Under the pieces are notes generated by a model. It searched no databases. It was given only the letters and a program-made list of their open reading frames with translations, and had not been told where the DNA came from. This document shows positions 44,467 through 54,003 of a stretch of DNA of 54,608 bases, piece after piece. The position numbers were made by a program, and so were the translations under genes. This DNA comes from Rhodothermales bacterium (GTDB taxonomy: Bacteria > Bacteroidota > Rhodothermia > Rhodothermales > Bin80). The stretch's first letter is position 1. The number at the start of each line of letters is the position of its first letter. The stretch is taken from assembly GCA_022822185.1 (NCBI GenBank), contig JAJECE010000110.1:1-54608 (forward strand). Reading direction: 5' to 3'.

Positions 44467-45713
44467 TGCGCCGAGTCTATTGTAACTCCACCCGATATCG
44501 CCGAACCGACGCAGTCTTCCATTGATCCGTAAACTACACGGGTTCCCAATAACCCCGGTGCATAATAAGCATACTTTGCCGAGTTCGTCATCAATACATG
44601 AATAGAGGACGGGAGCATCGGACTGGTCAGAATACAGGTATCCACCGTCACCCGTCCCCCAAAGCGCCGGATCGCCTCCAGATACCCTGCCCGATCCGCA
44701 AGTGCCCGAACCGCGCGGCTTGCTGTAATCAGAAACTGAACCCGCTCATGCCTGCATTTTCCCTGCACAAGTTTCGACAGCGCAGCAAACTCATTCAACG
44801 AGAAATGAGGACTCCCCAGAACAATCATATCCAGTTGCTCATTATCGGCTGTAGTCAGTTCCTTACGCGCAGCACGCAGCATCTCCATCGTGATGGTTAC
44901 CGTACGAAGCGGAGGTGCTCCCCGAAATACAGACTCCATAGCTGGTGCCTCGGGCGTAACGCCAATGAGATGATACAGCGCAACCGCCCCCGCGGAAGCC
45001 ATTGCCGCCCCCAGTGCTTTCAGGTGATCTTCGCCTGGAAACGCCTCCAACCTTTCAATCACCGGAATGAACGTTCCAGCGTCCGTGCCGATTAAATGCC
45101 CCAGGACTCCGTAAAAGCTATCGTCTTCAAGAAGTGTGTGCGGGACACCTTTAAGGCGGTATAGTACCTGTCCCCGACGGTTCTCCTCTAAATGGAGTCC
45201 GGCTGCCGGAACGCGGCCTGTGATCGCCGCACATATATCCAGAAGATCCGGATAACGCGCTGTCCTTGCTCCCAGGACTGAATTCACAAATACAACCGCA
45301 CTGGATTCTCCCCAGGCGATTTGCTGGCCAAACACCGGACGTTCACTCTCCTGATACGGGGCACAGGTCCAGGTAGGCCTGCAGCCCATCGACTGATAGG
45401 CCGCCATCTGCCTTCGGGCTTTTTCGGCCCAGTCCTCGGGTACACTCCAGCGTTTCCATCCATGCTCGTCAACTCCGCTCACATTCAGTGTCGTTGGAAC
45501 GACGACCTTTGCACCCCATTCCGACAGCCGCTGTGCATATTTGAGCGTTGCATCCCCCTGAAACAGTGAACTGTCAATATGTGCGGCCGTGATGTCCAGA
45601 AATTTTTCGGCCCCGAAGACCGGCAACATACGCACAAGGATACGCATCGCCATCTGCCGGGCCTTCCCGCGCTCACCGTGCAAATCTGCCTGATCGCTTA
45701 ACGTCAGATTCAT
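44454..45713 (-). CDS. Aconitase X catalytic (large) subunit
   Basis: A 419-residue AcnX (DUF521) catalytic subunit. It shows the family opening LSDQADLHGERGKARQMAMRI, the AHIDSS motif, PTTLNVSGVD and a cluster-cysteine region TWTCAPYQ, with further cysteines near TVDTCILTSPM. Two-subunit AcnX enzymes are iron-sulfur or Fe-dependent lyases. The next gene, the small swivel subunit, overlaps by 13 bases, so the pair is translationally coupled. Neither proline-metabolism nor mevalonate genes lie nearby to fix the substrate. Confidence 0.87.
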   Translation of the reverse strand: MNLTLSDQADLHGERGKARQMAMRILVRMLPVFGAEKFLDITAAHIDSSLFQGDATLKYAQRLSEWGAKVVVPTTLNVSGVDEHGWKRWSVPEDWAEKARRQMAAYQSMGCRPTWTCAPYQESERPVFGQQIAWGESSAVVFVNSVLGARTARYPDLLDICAAITGRVPAAGLHLEENRRGQVLYRLKGVPHTLLEDDSFYGVLGHLIGTDAGTFIPVIERLEAFPGEDHLKALGAAMASAGAVALYHLIGVTPEAPAMESVFRGAPPLRTVTITMEMLRAARKELTTADNEQLDMIVLGSPHFSLNEFAALSKLVQGKCRHERVQFLITASRAVRALADRAGYLEAIRRFGGRVTVDTCILTSPMLPSSIHVLMTNSAKYAYYAPGLLGTRVVYGSMEDCVGSAISGGVTIDSAQWSI

Positions 45714-45834
45714 CTGCGAAGATCTAATGTCTCAAATCGTCTATTTCAGAAGATAAAACGCATTAATCTTCAATTTCTTCATGATAGTACGAGTCTCATT
45801 ACTATATTTGATCCTGAAACAATCCTGAAACGTT

Positions 45835-47097
45835 TTGATCAAACTCCTTTGCCTTGGTGATGCCCATCTAGGACGATATCCAACCCGGGTTCCGACCGAC
45901 AATCCCTCCCTGTCTGTGCGTGCCATCTGGAAACAGGCCGTCGTCAAAGCCATTGACAACAATGTTGATGCCGTGATCCTGACGGGAGACATGGCCGACA
46001 GCAATAACTCCTACTTTGAGGCGTATGGTGCACTTCGAAGTGAGATTTCCCGGCTGAATCAATGCAACATCCCGGTGGTTGCCGTTGCAGGCAATCACGA
46101 CCATGAAGTTTTTCCGCAACTTGTTGACTCCATGCCAGATGACCATTTTACATTTCTCGGCCGGGATGGTGCCTGGGAAGAGAAAGTATTGAAAACGCGC
46201 TCCGGCCGATCACTTCGCTGCGTTGGCTGGTCATTCCCTGATTCTCATTATGAACGCTCACCTCTGGACATCTTCAATCTGCCACAAAGCGAATACTTTA
46301 CGGTTGGAGTCGTGCATGGAGATCTAGAGGGGCCTGGCGGGTACGCCCCGTTAGCCAAACGGGATCTGGATGCTCAACCTGTTGATCTATGGTTACTTGG
46401 GCATGTGCATGCCCCCAAACTTCATGAAGATTACAGCGCCCCCGTCCTGTACCCGGGATCCCTTCAGCCGCTGGATCCCGGCGAACCTGGTCCCCACGGC
46501 CCGTGGATGATCACAATTGATGATCGTAATCAGGTTCAGGCTGAACAGTTCCCCCTGGCATCTATACGCTACGAAAAGATCGTGATTGATGTATCAGGAC
46601 GCAGGCAGATCGGAGATGTCAACATATCCGTCGCGGAGCAGCTGGAGGAATTCGTCACCGAACTGACGAAGCATCACCCTCAACTCCAACATCTATCCTG
46701 TCGTCTAGTCCTGAAAGGGCAAACGCGGCTGCACCGTACCCTGTCCGCCGAGCAGCTGGCCAATGCCGACGCGTACGACACCCAGGTTCAGGGATGCAGT
46801 GTTACCATTGATAAAGTTTCCATTAACACCGCGCCAATCCGTGATCTGCAAGAGATTGCACAACTCAAGAACGATCCGCCAGGAATGCTTGCCCGTTGGC
46901 TTTTGGAACTTGAAAACACCGACGATCATCCCCTACTCCGTCCTGCGCGTGAGGCGGCAGCGGCCGTATACGGCAGTGCCGGGTTCAAAAGCCTCGGTGA
47001 AAAGGAACCGGATCCGGAAACACTTTCCCGACTGGTAACCCGGCAGGCTACGCTTCTGCTTGATGAACTTCTCGCCCAAAAAGAAGATCATGAGTAA
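45835..47097 (+). CDS. yhaO: YhaO/SbcD-like DNA exonuclease (metallophosphatase)
   Basis: A 420-residue nuclease subunit of the Mre11/SbcD type. The phosphoesterase motifs are GDAHLG, GDMADS, GNHD and LGHVHAP, all intact, followed by an alpha-beta cap and a helical tail. The start is a TTG at 45835 directly before the first motif (IKLLCLGDAHLG); no ATG is available near it. It is divergent from the aconitase X genes and its stop overlaps the start of the ATPase gene by eight bases (ATGAGTAA), so the two are coupled. This is the YhaO-YhaN arrangement known from Bacillus; DNA-end repair is the likely job. Confidence 0.87.
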   Translation: MIKLLCLGDAHLGRYPTRVPTDNPSLSVRAIWKQAVVKAIDNNVDAVILTGDMADSNNSYFEAYGALRSEISRLNQCNIPVVAVAGNHDHEVFPQLVDSMPDDHFTFLGRDGAWEEKVLKTRSGRSLRCVGWSFPDSHYERSPLDIFNLPQSEYFTVGVVHGDLEGPGGYAPLAKRDLDAQPVDLWLLGHVHAPKLHEDYSAPVLYPGSLQPLDPGEPGPHGPWMITIDDRNQVQAEQFPLASIRYEKIVIDVSGRRQIGDVNISVAEQLEEFVTELTKHHPQLQHLSCRLVLKGQTRLHRTLSAEQLANADAYDTQVQGCSVTIDKVSINTAPIRDLQEIAQLKNDPPGMLARWLLELENTDDHPLLRPAREAAAAVYGSAGFKSLGEKEPDPETLSRLVTRQATLLLDELLAQKEDHE

Positions 47098-49849
47098 ATC
47101 ACTCTACTTCCAGGATGTGCGGGTCGACCGCATGTACGGTTCTCATTTTGATCTCTACCTCGCAGATCTTTCTCCGAACCTCAACATCATATTTGGGCCG
47201 AACGGGGCCGGGAAAACGACCATTGCCAATGCGCTGAACGGACTGCTTCTGCCAAGCACCGGCCGTGCAGTGCGCCTGTATGGACATGCAGATCTGCGCT
47301 TTGGAAACCAGACACTTCATATAGAGGTGAAGAATAATCGTGCCGAATGCCGAATCGGAGCGAAAGCGGTGGATCGTGACGAACTCTCCCAATTTCTCCG
47401 CCCAAAAAGTTATCACCTGTCCCTGCAGGAGCTCCTCCCCGAAAAAACCGGTGACGATGATCTGGCCCAGGAAATTATCCGGCAGGCCAACGGCGGGTTT
47501 GATATTGCTTTAGCAGGAAAAAAACTTGCATTCAAACTCCAGAAACGATATACCCGGACAAGCGAGTCTGCGGAGTTTCAAACGGCCAGCGAAAGGCTTC
47601 GGCGTGTACTTCAGGAGCAGCGCCATCTTCAGGAGCAGAAGAATCAGCGTGCAAGTATTCAGTCGGAACTGGATGCATCCAGACAGGCGGCAAAGCGTGT
47701 GGTCCTTATTGAGAGTATTCAAAAGTGGCGGACTGCCGAAGATGCATACCAGAAAGCCGCCGCCATTGCAGAGGCCTATCCGGCCGTGATTCAGTCCAGC
47801 CATGATCTCACTGGCATTGTACCCAAAACCCAGGAGTTAGCCCATACGCTTGTTCAGTTGAAGAAAGATGCCGCGGCGCAGCACGAAACGATTGAGCGCA
47901 CCCAGGACAGCCTCAACCAAAATCGTCTCGCACCAAGTGGGCTGAAGCCCGGGGAATTGCAACTGCTGGACTCCCATATCCGGGACTGCTCAGAACAGTC
48001 CCGTGAACTTGAACAACTGAATGTGACCTGTCAGACCACCAAAGAGCAGGCATACGATGCATGGAAGAGTCTCGGTGGCCATATGGAGGAGAATTGGGAA
48101 CCCGCCTTCACCGAAGAAAACCTTCGGCAATTGCAGAAATACGCAAAAGATGCGGCGGCACATCTCCATGAGAAAGGTGCACTGAAAGCATTGAAAATCC
48201 TTCTTGAAGTCATTGATTATGCAGAGACGGGCCGAGATATTGACAAACTTCGAGATGTACAGCAGATTCTCGTTCAATGGATCCTGTCTTTGAAGAATGC
48301 CCATCCAGAGCAACAAAAACTACAGACGCTGCTTCTTGTCACCATTATCTTGTCGGCACTCCTGTCCATCGGAACCGGAATCTTCCTGAATCCTCTCGGA
48401 TACATCGGGATAGGGATCAGTGGACTCACAATCTGGATCTATGCCCTGCTCCAACCAGATAAGGAGCCAAAGATTCGCTCCTCGCAAACTGATAAGCTGA
48501 AAACTGTTCTTTCTGACCTCTCGGATGACCCCGATCTCTCCGAGTTACAGTCCGGGCTTGACCAAATTCTTGAACATCGTTCCAAAGCACAACTGGAAAA
48601 CCTGAAATCAAATGAGCGAATACGTGTTGAGCGTTCTCTGGAGAATCTGGCGGAACGGCAATCCGAACTTGAAACCCGTAAGCAGGAACTGATCCACGCG
48701 CTTCACCTTGATGACCCGCCAAGTGACATCACCTCGCTGATTGAACTCGTTGACCGTATTCTCAACTGGCAAAAACTTGACCGTAAGACAAAGGAATTAA
48801 CCAGCAGATGCAAGATCGCATCTGAACGCTATGAGGCACTCCTGGAGGCAACTGGAGATCTATTCGCACAGCATGGATACGACCGGCCAACCGGCCCGCG
48901 TGATGCAGAGCGGCTTCTGGATGAACTCCGGCATGACAATGATGCCGCAAAGCGGGACAGTGACCGTCTGGCACAGGAGCAAAAAGCCTGGAAGACAACC
49001 CAAAGTCAACTCATGGATCAAGAGTCCAGATATACAAAAATATTCACCGGCCTGGAACTGGATGTCGGGGATTTCACCGCCCTTGCCAACTGTTCCAGAC
49101 AGTTTGCAGAATGGATCAAGGCACATTCCCGTGCAAACGAATTGCGAATACGTGCAGAGAGTCTGCATCAGGATCTACCGCCGGAGCATCAATCCCTTCT
49201 GGAATCGGAAAATCTCGAGGAAGAACTCCTGCTCGCACAGCAGGAAGCGGAAAAAGAGAGGGACTTACTGGAGCGAATGACCCGCCTGAATGCCGATCTT
49301 GAACGTGCAGAAGGAGGGAACTCGCTTGAAAATGCACTCGCTGAAAAGGAGGACAGGCGCACTGCACTTGAAAACGTTCGGGAAGAGAAAGCCGCAAAAG
49401 CGGTCGGTCAGGCGATTCTGGATACACTTCGTGAAAATGCAATCCGGAATGCCCCGCTGGTCTTCCAGCGTGCACAGGAAAACTTTCAGCAGGTTACGGA
49501 TCACCGCTACACACTCAAGATTCCTCAGAATGACAGTTTTCGGGCACGGGATAATCAGTACAACCGTGATTTTGATTTAACGGAGTTATCAAGTGCAACC
49601 AGGGTCCAGTTACTCTTATCTGTCCGCCTTGCGTTTGTTGAAACACAGGAGACGAACTACCGCCTGCCGATCACCCTCGACGAGACACTCGCCAACAGTG
49701 ATGATGCGCGTGCCCAGGCGATCGTCAAAACCATGCTGACTCTGGCTGAGGATCGACAGATCTTCTATTTTACTGCACAGCAGGACGAGGTGGACAAGTG
49801 GGGAGATTACGTACCGGAGCACTTACTGAAGGTGCATACTCTCGGATAG
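47090..49849 (+). CDS. yhaN: YhaN/SbcC-like ATPase with long coiled coil and internal membrane hairpin
   Basis: A 919-residue SMC-like ATPase. Walker A is [11 protein letters not shown] (residues 35-44); the middle is coiled coil (about 170-400 and 470-770); the C-terminal lobe has ELSSATRVQLLLSVRLAF as signature and PITLDETLANSD (about 860-870) as Walker B. Between the two coiled-coil arms at about 414-452 lie two hydrophobic segments (LLLVTIILSALLSIGTGIF and GYIGIGISGLTIWIYALL) that can form a membrane hairpin. This is a mark of YhaN compared with SbcC. I chose MSKSLYF (47090), as longer starts run through the upstream gene. With YhaO it should form a membrane-attached DNA-processing complex. 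Confidence 0.87.
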   Translation: MSKSLYFQDVRVDRMYGSHFDLYLADLSPNLNIIFGPNGAGKTTIANALNGLLLPSTGRAVRLYGHADLRFGNQTLHIEVKNNRAECRIGAKAVDRDELSQFLRPKSYHLSLQELLPEKTGDDDLAQEIIRQANGGFDIALAGKKLAFKLQKRYTRTSESAEFQTASERLRRVLQEQRHLQEQKNQRASIQSELDASRQAAKRVVLIESIQKWRTAEDAYQKAAAIAEAYPAVIQSSHDLTGIVPKTQELAHTLVQLKKDAAAQHETIERTQDSLNQNRLAPSGLKPGELQLLDSHIRDCSEQSRELEQLNVTCQTTKEQAYDAWKSLGGHMEENWEPAFTEENLRQLQKYAKDAAAHLHEKGALKALKILLEVIDYAETGRDIDKLRDVQQILVQWILSLKNAHPEQQKLQTLLLVTIILSALLSIGTGIFLNPLGYIGIGISGLTIWIYALLQPDKEPKIRSSQTDKLKTVLSDLSDDPDLSELQSGLDQILEHRSKAQLENLKSNERIRVERSLENLAERQSELETRKQELIHALHLDDPPSDITSLIELVDRILNWQKLDRKTKELTSRCKIASERYEALLEATGDLFAQHGYDRPTGPRDAERLLDELRHDNDAAKRDSDRLAQEQKAWKTTQSQLMDQESRYTKIFTGLELDVGDFTALANCSRQFAEWIKAHSRANELRIRAESLHQDLPPEHQSLLESENLEEELLLAQQEAEKERDLLERMTRLNADLERAEGGNSLENALAEKEDRRTALENVREEKAAKAVGQAILDTLRENAIRNAPLVFQRAQENFQQVTDHRYTLKIPQNDSFRARDNQYNRDFDLTELSSATRVQLLLSVRLAFVETQETNYRLPITLDETLANSDDARAQAIVKTMLTLAEDRQIFYFTAQQDEVDKWGDYVPEHLLKVHTLG

Positions 49850-49960
49850 ATCTAAACCGATATTCATGTCCACTGGGCCAATTACGATGCGGAGTGATCG
49901 ATAAATCAATGGGGATTTGATGCTCAAAAGGAATCATTTATCAGCAAATTCACCTGCAAC

Positions 49961-50145
49961 AACGGTTAAGGATATTCATTGTGGAGGCTGAGATAGTCCC
50001 TGATTGTTGTTTCCAGTCCTTTGGTACTTCGATGCGTTCCACGGCGTGTCTGATCTTAGGGAATGGTGGCAAACCGGCGTTCAATGAGATTTAGCCTGGA
50101 AGAACTCGTGGGCGTAAGATGGAAATGAAAATGTTTACGGCGAAC
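49961..50145 (-). pseudogene. 3'-terminal fragment of an IS630-family transposase
   Basis: 185 bases match 51239-51423 without any gap, coding the last part of the DDE domain (HFHLTPTSSSRLNLIERRFATI, then a TAA). The rest of the transposase is missing, so this is a truncated copy. It shares two in-frame TAA codons with the longer copy, showing that both derive from one already damaged ancestor. Confidence 0.8.
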
Positions 50146-50376
50146 ATATCGTAACTGAGCAGGAAGGTGAAAACAGCGACTATGTCCATGGCCCAGCACA
50201 GGGACGATTCCCGGTATCGGGGGATATACAATAACCGTACATCGTCACGCTTCGCCCAGCAGAACATTCCTCTTGGACGGGACAGGATATTGGAATCTCC
50301 CCTTCAGCACAGAACCTGTAGAATTGACACGCCGCGCGGGAGGCGGCCCAGAACAGAGAATTTCAACAGGTAAGGA
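50146..50376. other. Non-coding DNA between IS remnant and hypothetical gene
   Basis: Nothing recognised. A plus-strand open frame (50167-50373) has no motif or start signal. Confidence 0.3.
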
Positions 50377-50775
50377 TTAGCCGGCGGCGACAAATGTGCC
50401 GTATGCCAGAATGAACGTGAGTACACCGCCAACACCTGCAATCAGCCAGATCAGGAGTTGATACCGACTGTCCAGAAGTTTGCCGAGCGCCGCCAGTTGT
50501 GCCTGATTGGATTCCGACTGTGCCTGATTGGATTCCGACTGTGCCTGCATAATTTTTCCAAGAGCATCTAATTGTGCCTGATTCGACTCGGACAGAGCGG
50601 CGATCTGCGCCTGTACAGCGTCCAGTTTTGCACCGAACTGTGCGACAATATTGTTTCCAGCCATGTTCATGATCTCATTACTCAGTTCATTGGTTTCGGT
50701 TGCGCTGAGCCCCTTGTTCTGTTGCTTCCTCAGCAGTTCGAAAAGTCGGTTCGTGTCCGTTGCTGGTTCAAACAT
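50377..50775 (-). CDS. Hypothetical coiled-coil protein with C-terminal membrane anchor
   Basis: Not recognised. A 132-residue protein with a charged N-terminus (NRLFELLRKQQNK), a helical coiled-coil middle with repeated SESNQAQ units, and a C-terminal hydrophobic helix (LLIWLIAGVGGVLTFILAYG). It would sit in the inner membrane by its tail with the coil in the cytoplasm. The repeat units (three copies, near residues 77-97) suggest slippage. It lies between two IS630 copies and could be cargo or a surviving native gene. The ATG is at 50775. Confidence 0.55.
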   Translation of the reverse strand: MFEPATDTNRLFELLRKQQNKGLSATETNELSNEIMNMAGNNIVAQFGAKLDAVQAQIAALSESNQAQLDALGKIMQAQSESNQAQSESNQAQLAALGKLLDSRYQLLIWLIAGVGGVLTFILAYGTFVAAG

Positions 50776-50886
50776 GAAAAATTAAACAAGGTTTGTTGAT
50801 TTTGGTTTCCTTCGTCCTCCTTGCCAGAAACCAGAAACGTCACTTACGATCTCAGCATTCACACAGGTGTCGGCGTGCATCTCCGC

Positions 50887-51081
50887 TCAAGTATAATCTT
50901 CAAACAGTCCGAGTTGCTTAAATGCGGCTTCGGTTTCTCCAGTTCCCGCTTCAATTATTCCTCTTTCATTCCTAGCAATACCCGCCGAATCAACCATTCG
51001 AATCCCAGCCCTCCTGTTCTGCGAGCGTCTTGGAATGGTGCCAGCCCCCTCGGTCAGCCGCACATTATAACACTTCGCCAC
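50887..51081 (-). CDS. Possible small hypothetical protein
   Basis: A 64-codon frame with a GTG start right after AAGGAGG; the exact start is uncertain because the purine run touches the GTG. The product is charged and polar with KQLGLFEDYT at the end. No family is recognised. It may be a fragment of a gene destroyed by the IS630 insertion next to it. Confidence 0.25.
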   Translation of the reverse strand: MAKCYNVRLTEGAGTIPRRSQNRRAGIRMVDSAGIARNERGIIEAGTGETEAAFKQLGLFEDYT

Positions 51082-51165
51082 CTCCTTCTATTCTGGGCAG
51101 AATGTTCGGATTCCCGTCCACCAAGCCGTTTTGCCCGCGGCCGCCATTGCCTCCACAACTGCCAT

Positions 51166-52248
51166 CTAATGTACCATTATTTTTCCGCAGTAACCTTGGA
51201 CAGACCCCAAAAATTCATCCGCAAATTTTATCCAGATCAACGGTTAGGGATCTTCATTGTGGAGGTTGAGATATTCCTTGATTGCGGTTTCCAGTCCTCT
51301 GGTATTTTGATGCGTTCCACGTCGTATCTGATCTTAGGAAATGGTGGCAAACCGGTGTTCAATGAAATTTAGCCAGAAAGAACTCGTGGGCGTAAGATGG
51401 AAATGAAAACGTTTACGGCGAACGAGCCAGTTCTGGATCAGTGCGGTTTTGCGGGTGCTGTAATTGTCCATGACGATGTGAACATTCATATCTTTGGGGA
51501 CAGATCGGTCAATCACGCGCAGGAACTTGAGAAATTCCTGTGATCAATGTCTCGGATAACAACACCCAATGACCTCTCCCGTGGCCACATCCAGAGCGGC
51601 AAACAGCGAAATCGTTCCGTGGCACCTGTAATCATGGGTACGTTTTTCGGGGAGCCCAAGTAGTATTGGTAAGATGGTCTCGGTACGATCCAGGGCCTGA
51701 ATTTGATATTTTTCATCCATACAGAGCACCGCTGCTCGCTCAATAGAACTCATATAGATGCCGACAATATCCCGCAATTTTTTAACAAATCATGGATCTT
51801 CGGACAAATTAAACGTCTCAACACGATGGGGTTTGAGACCAAAGGCACGCCAGATCCGACTGATCGTACTCGCACTCAACCCACATTCCTGGGCCATTTT
51901 CCGAGTACTCCAATGGGTTGCATTACGCGGGGTAGACTCTAAGGTCTTTGTAATCACGGTCTCAATATCTTTATCGGATACCGTCCTCGGGGCACCCGGA
52001 CGTTGTGCATCAATCAGTCCATCACAGCCCTGCTCCAGAAAACGCCTTCGCCATTTGCCCGCGGTGGCTCTGGTCGTCCCCAGTTTCTCAGCGATGTTCT
52101 GATCACTTTGGCCCTCGGCCGACAAGAGAATAATCCGGGCCCGTAGCGCAAGTGACTGTGCCGTCTTGGGACATCGGATCCAGCGTTCTAATTCCTCCCG
52201 TTCAACATTGCTTGGCTTGGGGATTTTGCGAGTATAATGATTCGGCAT
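51166..52248 (-). pseudogene. IS630-family transposase, full-length but with four in-frame stops
   Basis: From the ATG at 52248 one reading frame runs through the helix-turn-helix part (RATAGKWRRRFLEQGCDGL), the DDE motifs (CMDEKYQIQALDRT, VMDNYSTRK, FWLNFIEHRF) and the tail to a TAG at 51166, the usual 360-codon length. It is broken by TGA at 51790 and 51544 and TAA at 51334 and in the following tail, with no frameshift anywhere. The motif order and the D-D-E spacing are those of IS630. A 185-base copy of its end lies at 49961. The element is dead but keeps its frame, so nonsense substitutions came first. Confidence 0.85.
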
Positions 52249-52319
52249 GGAGTTGATTTGTTGGCCAACCTCAAGATACGAAAATCATTTTTGATGCAAA
52301 ACCCGGTTCTTCGATTATT

Positions 52320-52640
52320 TTAGTGAACGGCTCTTTTTTGCACTCCATCTGGATAGAGGTCAATGCCTCCGAGATGGAAGCAGATTGCCGTGGCGAGGCG
52401 TTTTTTGTTTCGGAAGCCGCGGCTGCTGACTTTGACGGTTTTGATTCGGCTGTTAATGCTTTCAGCGGGGCCATTACTGTCCTCCAGAACGATGGCGTTA
52501 ATGATTCCCCAGAGAGGTTCTTTGACGGTTTTGCCGGCTTGTTTCATGGGTTCCAAGCAGCAGCGCATAGCCTAGGACAGCCACCGATCCCAGCCTTTTT
52601 TGCCCAGGTGCGGCTGACATAATTCCACAACCCTCTAGAC
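52320..52640 (-). pseudogene. ISL3-family transposase remnant (C-terminal part)
   Basis: Two pieces of one protein in different frames. From about 52640 the sequence reads GLWNYVSRTWAKKAG, and after a frameshift near 52565 it continues as LEPMKQAGKTVKEPLWGI, then NGPAESINSRIKTVK and RGFRNKKRLATAICFHLGGIDLYP, the end of ISL3 transposases. The N-terminal two thirds are absent. It abuts the 3' end of the AAA ATPase remnant, so the junction near 52640 marks an insertion or deletion. Confidence 0.65.
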
Positions 52641-53471
52641 ATACCCTCGGTGTGAGCCTCATAAAAATCAATCCGCCCCTTACGCCCCTTCTCCAGCATG
52701 ATCTCCAGTTCCGCAGCGGTTATATTCCCGTCACTGACCTTCATGTGGTTGACGGCGGGCCACACATACGCCATGATGTATTGCGGCCAGCCGCATGTTT
52801 CTGCCGCAATCTTTTCCTCCCAATCCATGGTGCAGTCCTGTACTCCCCCATCCTCGTATGAGCCCGTTCCGAATGAACGCTCGCCCGCACTCTCCCGCAT
52901 GAACCTTTTTGATGAAACTCCGCACGGCTGTGAAGCAATCTCCGTGATCCCGCATGATGTCTTCCAGCAGGCGCTACGCCTCATCCGGTTGGAGCATGAG
53001 CGGTGTCCGTACGTTCTTGATCACATTTTGGAGTGTCAGTTTCTTCGGATGCTCCAAATCCACTGCTGCAGTGAATCCTCTCACGCCGCCGCCAATAGAG
53101 AGACGCTTGAACCACTAGAAGCATACGTTTTTCAGGGTGCGGAACATGATTTCAGGATCAAGAAGGTCATCTGGCTCAATATTGGCCACCATCCACTTCT
53201 GCGCCTGCGCCTGCTTTACACATTCAACGAGTAGGGCGGACTTCCCGGCATCAGGCACCGCCTGTATCCGGAACTAGGTGCCCGAATTGTCCTCCTCCAC
53301 CAGAGACATAGATTCTTCCAACTTTTTCAGGATTCCCTTGCGTCCATGGAAGTATTTAGCCTCCCCCCGCTCAAAGGAACCGGTAGAATACAGAGCAGGA
53401 CGATTTGTAGTAATCATTTCGAGAAGGAAACTTGAAGCATGAATATAATGCATCTGCAAGACGCAGATCAA
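52640..53471 (-). pseudogene. Decayed AAA ATPase gene
   Basis: Remnant of a P-loop ATPase. In one frame it reads KYFHGRKGILKKLEESM, then the Walker A AGKSALLVEC and a Walker B-like LMLQPDEA, broken by three TAG codons (53274, 53115 and 52974). After a frameshift and probable deletion near 52850-52950 the C-terminal part appears: EKIAAETCGWPQYIMAYV and ELEIMLEKGRKGRIDFYE. These pieces are in the order known for accessory AAA proteins of this type. The product is non-functional. It ends against the ISL3 remnant. Confidence 0.6.
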
Positions 53472-53601
53472 TCACGTATTGTTCCATGAAAAATAGGCAA
53501 CATGGATGGAATCCGAATTGCATGCAATACCCAGGCGGATGATAAACGATTTGCGCCCAGCAGGCATCCTGCGGGGATGTAAGATTCATCTTAATCAACG
53601 A

Positions 53602-53880
53602 CTACGAGAGAGTAATCGCCCCAATCCAAGTAGACAATTTATTCTGCGGATATGGAGAATTGAACCTCAGTCTGAACGGGCCAATCTGCGGACGGTACTC
53701 CCGCTGAATCGCCGGAATAATCTCCTGAGACAGTAAAATTGGCCAGATGATTGGCACCGAAGCAAGTATTTCAAGGTATGGTCTGGAAGTAAAATCTTTC
53801 AGTTCATTACATAGGACGAACTCCTTCGGCAACAAACGGTAACCGTAGTCGTACCCCGTGGGTGTGCTTTTCTGGAACGG
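53602..53880 (-). pseudogene. Unidentified protein-coding fragment
   Basis: A minus-strand frame open from 53880 to a TAG at 53602 with protein-like composition (YDYGYRLLPKEFVLCNELKD and IGPFRLRFNSPYPQNKLS). It lacks a good start and is followed, in the same frame, by further open sequence after the TAG. I do not recognise the family. It looks like a piece of another gene destroyed in this IS-rich region. Confidence 0.3.
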
Positions 53881-54003
53881 TCAAGTGGAAACTTGATCTA
53901 CTCCGAATGGTCAGGTTTCAAATGCGGCAACGGCCCTGTTTTGCAAACAGTGCGGTAAAGCAAAATTAAAGTCGAATCATCAAAACCTAACTTATAAAAC
54001 ATC

